Assembly: GCA_031420365.1 (NCBI GenBank)
Contig: JANOMP010000168.1
Location: forward strand, 1 to 10,834
Reading direction: 5' to 3'
Length of the DNA stretch: 10,834 bases
From: Leadbetterella sp031420365
GTDB lineage: Bacteria; Bacteroidota; Bacteroidia; Cytophagales; Spirosomataceae
Of the stretch, positions 7,024-10,834 are shown in pieces (the stretch's first letter is position 1; the number at the start of each line of letters is the position of its first letter). The notes beneath the pieces are model-generated. The model had not been told where the DNA came from. It saw only the letters and a program-made list of their open reading frames with translations, and ran no database searches. A program made the translations under genes and the position numbers.

Positions 7024-7307
7024 TTTTGTAAAAATTTAAATTGTAAAAAAGCTCTAAGGAGATGTTCTTTTGGAATATAATTATTCTGATCGGGGTCATC
7101 GACGAATCGAGCCACCACTTTAGTTTTGACACACACCTCAACCAGGATGACCGTCGTGCTTCCCGATGGCTCCTATCGGGAGCAACAGTTTGTAAATCGT
7201 CCTTGCAAAGAGCTATGCGAAAGTAGTGAATTATCTGATATTTAGGCCGTAAACGTTAGCTTGTTTAGTTTAAGGGCAGGCAGTATGTTGGATGAGTGGT
7301 AACGTTT
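7024..7307 (-). ncRNA. candidate bridge (seek) RNA region in the IS110 leader
   Basis: The 284 bases upstream of the transposase hold no ORF and are partly conserved in two other places in the window (205-355 and 5411-5640), suggesting function at the RNA or DNA level. Landmarks are CCACCACTTT (7112-7121), the hairpin TCCCGAT/ATCGGGA (7161-7167 and 7175-7181), and AAACGTTA (7251-7258) inverted as TAACGTTT at the element end (7300-7307). An internal copy of the border sequence is what a donor- or target-pairing loop would need. In the IS110 group the guide RNA comes from this leader and is transcribed towards the transposase. Exact RNA ends are unknown. Confidence 0.5.
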
Positions 7308-8024
7308 TCTGTTTTTAGTGATGCAGTATATCGTATCGCAATAGATCCACCATCATGATATATACCTCCAGTATCTGCCCCGTATCATCAAGTACAGCAA
7401 GAGATCCGCGGTAGAGCAAATGATGCTGGTACATGTTGGCAGTATGATGGAGCTTCCAATGGGGAGTATAATTTTTCCCAAGTGATAGATGGACAGACGA
7501 CAACATATACAAGTAATGGGGCCACTGGATATACTATTACTATACCAAATAATGATGATGCCTATGCGATGACAAGATTGATTGGTACTCAATATGATAT
7601 TGCTCTCAATGCGAGTATTGTAAATCCGCAGGCAATGTATCCGATAGGATCAACGATGCAGGTAAAATATAGACTTGAGAATATATGATATAGTAGTTAT
7701 AATCCTGATGTAGAGATCTCTATTCTGACCGGACTTATGCCCACATGACCAGCGGTGTTTAGCGGTGCTTGTCCAGTATTTAACTCAAATGGTGGTTTAT
7801 CTTATCGTTATTATGCAAGTACTCAGCTCGATGGGACAATTGATTCATTTAGACAGGGGTGTGATTTTGGTGCTAACTACGATGGCCAAACCGATAGATG
7901 TGCGAGCACATATACTGAAGGTATGTTTATTACTTGGCTTTATTTAAAGGAAATAAGTGCCTGTGGAGAATTTTTTTTAATAAAGCATTGGTATTCTTTC
8001 TATTTAATTTTTTTTTCACTTTAA
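7305..8024 (+). pseudogene. fragment of a surface-repeat (DUF11-like) gene whose frame is broken only by TGA
   Basis: One frame runs from the IS110 border with no TAA or TAG until 8022-8024. It contains TGA at 7356, 7686 and 7746. Reading TGA as glycine gives DPPSGYIPP, LENIGYSSYNPD and LMPTGPAVFSGACP. The last two resemble the N-x-G and LP-x-G positions of DUF11-type extracellular repeats, where glycine is the conserved residue. The protein text is rich in Tyr, Asn, Gly and Ser with a few Cys (GTCWQYDGAS, QGCDFGANYDGQTDRCAS), as in secreted proteins. Composition turns AT-rich near 7960, so real coding probably ends around 7920-7960. No start or natural stop is seen, so this is an internal fragment. 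Alternatively it is a Bacteroidota pseudogene with three TGA mutations. The DUF11 link is by eye only. Confidence 0.55.
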
Positions 8025-8103
8025 AAATTCATGGGGACTTTTGATTGTTTAAATATTTTCAATAAATTGGGCTTTATATCTCAAAGGCTAATGTTGGAAT
8101 CAA

Positions 8104-9093
8104 ATGAACAAAGAAGAAATAACAAAATCAATCTTTAGAAAAATAGAAGTTAAAGATAAGATTTCGCTTAGCGACTTTAAAAAATGCCTTGTTCATGTAG
8201 TAAGTATTTATGAAGCCAAAAATCAACAAAACCCGGGTAATTCCAGATTTGTGTTTTTAGGTATGTATGCCTTTAAAGGATATCTAGCAAGCTTAGTTTT
8301 AAATTATATAACCGGCAATGGGAAATAATTACAACAGTACCTAGGAAATGTTTTTTCGAACGATGTGCTTAACATAATTTTTGATGACCTTAATCTTAAA
8401 AGCTGTGTTTCGCATCAGAACAATATAAATTCTGAAAGTCTAAAACATATTTTTGCACAGGCATATTTGGGATTTCTATTTCAGCACGCTACAGAAGGTT
8501 TTCTAGAAAAGACGGCTTTTAAGTACTTTTTAAAAGACTCGGAGAAATTTTTACCGAAAGTTGCTTCGTTAAATCCCATTCAAGTTTTGAAAGCAAAAGC
8601 ATATCAAGTACTTGGCCAAAAGGTAAAGTTTGTACATTTAAATTCGGAAAGTGATAGAAAAGAAATGTTTACAACCCAAGTTTTACTACATCTCGAAGGA
8701 ATTATAGCTGAACACAGTAGCGTAAGTAAAATGTATGCGAAGAAAAAAGCAATAAAAAATGCAACAAAGTATGTGTTAGATAAAGAAGCAGAAACATCTC
8801 AATATAAGTTATTTATAACCAAAAACAATGTAACTGAGCAAGAAAAGACTAATAGGATAAAAGCTGAAAAACACAAGAAACACTTAACTTTAATAGAAGA
8901 AAAAAGACTGAAAAGAGAGGCAGAAAAAGAGATAAAACGAGTAGAAGCAAAAGAAAAAGAAATTAGGAGATTATTAAATAAAAAAGGTGTTAAAAACAGA
9001 GTAGTGGGTAAGCAAAAGCCTGCATTTACTGAGGTAGACTTAAAAAATATGTCAACAGCAAAACGCAGACGAATTGAAGACAAATTGAAATAG
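8104..9093 (+). pseudogene. catalytically degenerate RNase III-like plus dsRNA-binding protein, split by one TAA
   Basis: Two ORFs (8104-8328 and 8365-9093) share one frame and are separated only by TAA at 8326-8328 plus 12 open codons. Joined, they make a 329-position product. Residues about 20-140 follow the RNase III fold: a FKKCLVHVVS helix, then SRFVFLGMYA where the signature ERLEFLGDA should be (Glu to Val, Asp to Met), and FAQAYLGFLF where the second catalytic pair should be (Asp to Gln, Glu to Leu). Residues about 157-228 fit a dsRBD: it opens NPIQVLKAKAYQ and closes SKMYAKKKAIKNATKYVL. The last 90 residues are a Lys/Glu-rich, probably coiled-coil tail. All four metal ligands appear lost, so it would bind rather than cut dsRNA. 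The downstream ORF could start at GTG 8365 but would lack half the fold. The family is not one I know by name. Confidence 0.6.
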
Positions 9094-9097
9094 TATA

Positions 9098-9136
9098 AAA
9101 AGTAAGGTCAGCACCGAAGGTCAAACCTGAACTTTT
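9098..9136 (+). terminator. imperfect hairpin after the RNase III-like gene
   Basis: AAAAGT (9098-9103) pairs with ACTTTT (9131-9136), and AGGT (9105-9108) with ACCT (9125-9128), around an internal loop. It starts five bases after the TAG and ends in a short T-run, so a terminator is plausible. AGGTCAGCAC within it (9105-9114) recurs exactly at 9207-9216. Confidence 0.4.
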
Positions 9137-9330
9137 ATCGCTTCAGTACTATATGTCAAATATAGTTTTATTTCGTTGATTTTTACAAAAAAACAACGTC
9201 AATGCTAGGTCAGCACATAAAGATAGACTAGCCTATTTGAATAAATCTGTAAAATGTCGAATAAATTAGCCAACAACATTTCATTTTCAATTTAATTTAT
9301 TAATTTTAGTCTTATTTTTCTGATTTATAA

Positions 9331-9909
9331 ATGGAAATCACGGAGTTTTCTCAGTTAGACCTTACAAAATCCTACACCTATTTTGATTATTTAGGCTGGA
9401 AGTTTAGTGAGCGAGTAGAGCTTTTTAAGGGGAAAGTTTTTAATATGAGTCCTGGGCCAGCGAGTAAGCATCAGCGTCTTTCGAACAGGTTGAGTGTGCC
9501 GCTTTCAAATTTTCTAAATGGAAATCTTTGTGAGGTTTTCTACGCTCCATTTGATGTACGGTTAGTAAGAAACAAAGACGACAAAAAAGTTACTACAGTT
9601 GTGCAGCCGGATATATGTGTAATTTGTGACCCTTCAAAAATAGATGAACGTGGCTGCAACGGTGCTCCAGAACTGGTAATCGAAATACTATCGCCGGGTA
9701 ATTCAAAAAAAGAAATGAAAAACAAGTTTGAATTATACGAAGAAGCAGGTGTGTTGGAGTATTGGATTGTGGACCCCGAGAAAGAAATGGTGTTGCAATA
9801 TATTTCAAAAAACGGGATTTTCTCCAACCATAGGCCATTGGTTTCCGACGATATTTTGGAAAGTACTGTTGTGGAAGGATTTAAACTAGATTTGAGTACG
9901 ATATTTTAA
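9331..9909 (+). CDS. Uma2 family (DUF820) PD-(D/E)XK nuclease-like protein
   Basis: The 192-residue product has the usual Uma2 length and motif order: RVELFKGKVFNMSP near residue 30 with the conserved Glu, the SKHQRLSNRL helix, VVQPDICVI with the catalytic-type Asp near residue 92, and APELVIEILSPGNSKKEM with the E-x-L motif and following Lys. It closes with a YEEAGVLEYWIVDPEKE segment. Members have a restriction-endonuclease-like fold; their in vivo substrate is not established, and they spread widely with mobile DNA. The active-site pattern looks intact. The ATG at 9331 precedes the first conserved block with about 240 bases of AT-rich DNA upstream, so it has its own promoter region. Stop TAA lies two bases before the first tRNA-like gene. 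Confidence 0.88.
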   Translation: MEITEFSQLDLTKSYTYFDYLGWKFSERVELFKGKVFNMSPGPASKHQRLSNRLSVPLSNFLNGNLCEVFYAPFDVRLVRNKDDKKVTTVVQPDICVICDPSKIDERGCNGAPELVIEILSPGNSKKEMKNKFELYEEAGVLEYWIVDPEKEMVLQYISKNGIFSNHRPLVSDDILESTVVEGFKLDLSTIF

Positions 9910-9911
9910 AT

Positions 9912-10019
9912 ACAGGCGTAGTGTAAAGGCTGAGCACACCAGTTTTCGGTGCTGGACTGGGGTCTCCAACCTCTCAGAGTCAGGGCGACCGGGCTGGCGT
10001 ACCAGTCCCGCCGCCTGTG
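9912..10019 (+). tRNA. tRNA-like gene, anticodon UCG, Trp-type acceptor end, aberrant T arm
   Basis: The acceptor ACAGGCG (9912-9918) pairs fully with CGCCTGT (10012-10018), followed by G73 (10019). Then come TA at positions 8-9, a 4-bp D stem GTGT/GCAC with GG in the loop (9921-9937), and an anticodon arm CCAGT/GCTGG around TTTCGGT, giving anticodon TCG at 9946-9948. The variable region is long (about 34 nt) and forms a hairpin whose loop contains TCTCCAA. The T arm is odd: CGGG/CCCG encloses an inner CTGG/CCAG hairpin instead of a TTCRANT loop. UCG would read CGA, normally Arg. However, A1-U72 and G73 are the classic tryptophan identity end, and the acceptor resembles bacterial tRNA-Trp. 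It may be a tRNA-Trp(UCG), a broken tRNA-Arg, or a decayed gene. Confidence 0.5.
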
Positions 10020-10035
10020 CTAAAACGAAAGATGT

Positions 10036-10126
10036 GCGGAAGTAGTGTAGTGGTTAGCACACAGGCCTTCAAAGCCTGCGGGGCATCTCCAGTGTCCAGG
10101 GGCGGGTTCGAATCCCGTCTTCCGCT
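10036..10126 (+). tRNA. tRNA with anticodon UCA (reads UGA), Gly-type acceptor end, long variable arm
   Basis: The cloverleaf is complete: acceptor GCGGAAG (10036-10042) with CTTCCGC (10119-10125), U73 (10126), TA, D arm GTGTAGTGGTTAGCAC (10045-10060), anticodon stem CAGGC/GCCTG around CTTCAAA (anticodon TCA, 10069-10071), and T arm GCGGG-TTCGAAT-CCCGT (10102-10118). A 23-nt variable region forms GGGCA/TGTCC with loop TCTCCAG. G1-C72, C2-G71, U73 and C35 are the bacterial glycine identity set, and the body resembles tRNA-Gly(UCC) with A36 in place of C36. It would insert glycine at UGA, as in genetic code 25. It is not a tRNA-Sec: the acceptor is 7 bp, the D stem 4 bp and base 73 is U. CCA is not encoded and a T-rich stretch follows. 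Confidence 0.75.
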
Positions 10127-10134
10127 CTTTTTAT

Positions 10135-10834
10135 ATTCATTCTGTTCGGCGTTTAGAGTGTCTTAATGTGATTTGAGGGGACCTTAAAATGCTCGCTAAC
10201 CGTATTGAAGACCTATACATCGGAAATGTCAATAGTCTGTTGTTGTTGGCCTCAGATGCTGTGGAAAAACTGGCAGTGAAATTTTGTAATGAGCTCCGTG
10301 AAAAGCTAAAAATTGAAAAGAAAGCATCACTAATAAAAACAGATAGTGTCGAAGATAAGGCTATTGAGGCTGATTTTGAAAATATTAACCTGAAGGCCAT
10401 AAAGCACGACGAGGTACGAGAGGTAGGTACGGAGTGGCTGTGTCTTCAGGCCATCAGGGAGCTTGGTCTAGATACTTTATTGGCCAATTCAAGCCAAATC
10501 AGGCACCAAGAAAATCGAAAAAGTATTTGAGCCACTGGGCAGAATAAAGGAGCGATATCCAACCGCTAACAAGAACTATACTATTGATATTAAGCACGAT
10601 AACACCAATGCCCAAAGTCTCAGTTTTACCAAAAAACAACTACCAAAACCCTCAAAAACCGAAGAAGTGTATTTTGTCAGAACGTCCATTCAGCAAATAA
10701 ACGAAGAAATAATATGGGACATCTACAATACTCTTACCGAAATTGAGGCGACTTTTAGAGTACTAAAAACCGACCTCAACATCCGCCCTGTTTACCATCA
10801 AAAAGACGAAAGAACAAAAGCCCATATTCAACTA
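10135..10834 (+). pseudogene. IS1634/IS4-type transposase remnant with internal deletion, cut by the window end
   Basis: The N-terminal piece (ATG 10189 to 10530) contains LANRIEDLYIGN, then HDEVREVGTEWLCLQAIREL and LGLDTLL, matching the N-terminal region of IS1634-type transposases of Bacteroidota. At about 10495-10502 the text switches frame and jumps to the C-terminal region: GTKKIEKVFEPLGRIKERYP, then EEVYFVRTSI, IYNTLTEIEATFRVLKTDL (the Y-R-E-K-type motif with the third acidic residue) and RPVYHQKDERTKAHIQL, still open at the edge. The central part with the first two catalytic Asp residues, roughly 200-300 residues, is missing, so the gene is dead. The N-terminus before 10189 is also degenerate (TGA and TAA in frame). 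It begins within about ten bases of the UCA tRNA. Confidence 0.82.

Larger units (their letters stand above)
5640..7307 (-). mobile_element. IS110 family insertion sequence
   Basis: The element is defined by an intact IS110 transposase, a long leader (7024-7307) and a very short trailer (5640-5673). That asymmetry is typical of the IS110 group as opposed to IS1111. TAACGTTTT occurs at both borders (5635-5643 and 7300-7308) in direct orientation, as expected if recombination takes place at a short shared core with no target duplication beyond it. The exact ends within this motif cannot be fixed by eye. The left border on the plus strand touches a relic left end; the right border touches the TGA-interrupted fragment. 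Confidence 0.65.

Noticed and set aside
7315..7592. Minus-strand ORFs within the TGA-interrupted fragment
   Set aside because: No motifs, and the plus-strand frame reads as a sensible secreted protein across the same DNA.
10036..10126. Selenocysteine tRNA (UCA anticodon and CTTCAAA loop)
   Set aside because: The acceptor pairs as 7 bp (GCGGAAG/CTTCCGC), the T stem is a normal 5 bp, the D stem is 4 bp and base 73 is U; bacterial tRNA-Sec has an 8-bp acceptor, a longer D stem and G73.
1..10834. CRISPR array
   Set aside because: No regularly spaced direct repeats of 20-40 bases were seen; the repeats present are IS110-type ends.

Overview
Source. The window is a mosaic. The low-GC sequence, the NIPSNAP and DHCW-cupin genes, the BRO-N/DinD-like gene, the IS110 and IS1634 transposases and the Uma2 gene all look like Bacteroidota (Flavobacteriia/Cytophagia-like) accessory DNA. 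One stretch (about 7305-7960) does not fit: it is a coding frame interrupted only by TGA, at sites where glycine fits, as in Gracilibacteria/Absconditabacteria (genetic code 25). About 2 kb further on is a tRNA gene with anticodon UCA and glycine-type end bases. Either foreign DNA has been acquired or the assembly is chimeric; sequence alone cannot decide.

Layout. 1-480: a short C-terminal coding scrap, a hairpin, and an IS110-type left-end block ending in GCTAACGTTT. 484-1078 (minus): a NIPSNAP gene followed by a DHCW-type cupin gene that has lost the DHCW part in frame. 1079-1420: non-coding, with a CTAACGTT junction and a hairpin. 1421-5091 (minus): the most unusual unit. One ORF joins a RecB-like Fe-S nuclease region, a DEDD RNase H-like exonuclease domain and a complete IS66-type DDE transposase. 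It overlaps by ATGA a BRO-N/DinD-like gene that now carries two in-frame stops. 5092-5640: non-coding, with a second IS110-type left end. 5640-7307 (minus): an IS110 element with intact DEDD transposase and a 284-nt leader where a bridge RNA is expected.

7305-8024: the TGA-interrupted surface-protein fragment, then AT-rich DNA. 8104-9093 (plus): a degenerate RNase III-like plus dsRNA-binding protein, split by one TAA. 9331-9909 (plus): an Uma2-family PD-(D/E)XK protein. 9912-10126: two tandem tRNA-like genes with anticodons UCG and UCA and extra variable-region hairpins. 10135-end: an IS1634/IS4 transposase remnant with an internal deletion, running off the window.

How it fits together. The recurring TAACGTT motif marks the ends of all three IS110-type left ends and also occurs at borders of gene units. 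This suggests either IS110 targeting of that core or cassette-like borders that IS110 uses. Much of the region is decaying (nonsense codons, internal deletions, relic transposases), as expected of an insertion hot spot. The nuclease-transposase ORF and the IS110 transposase look intact.
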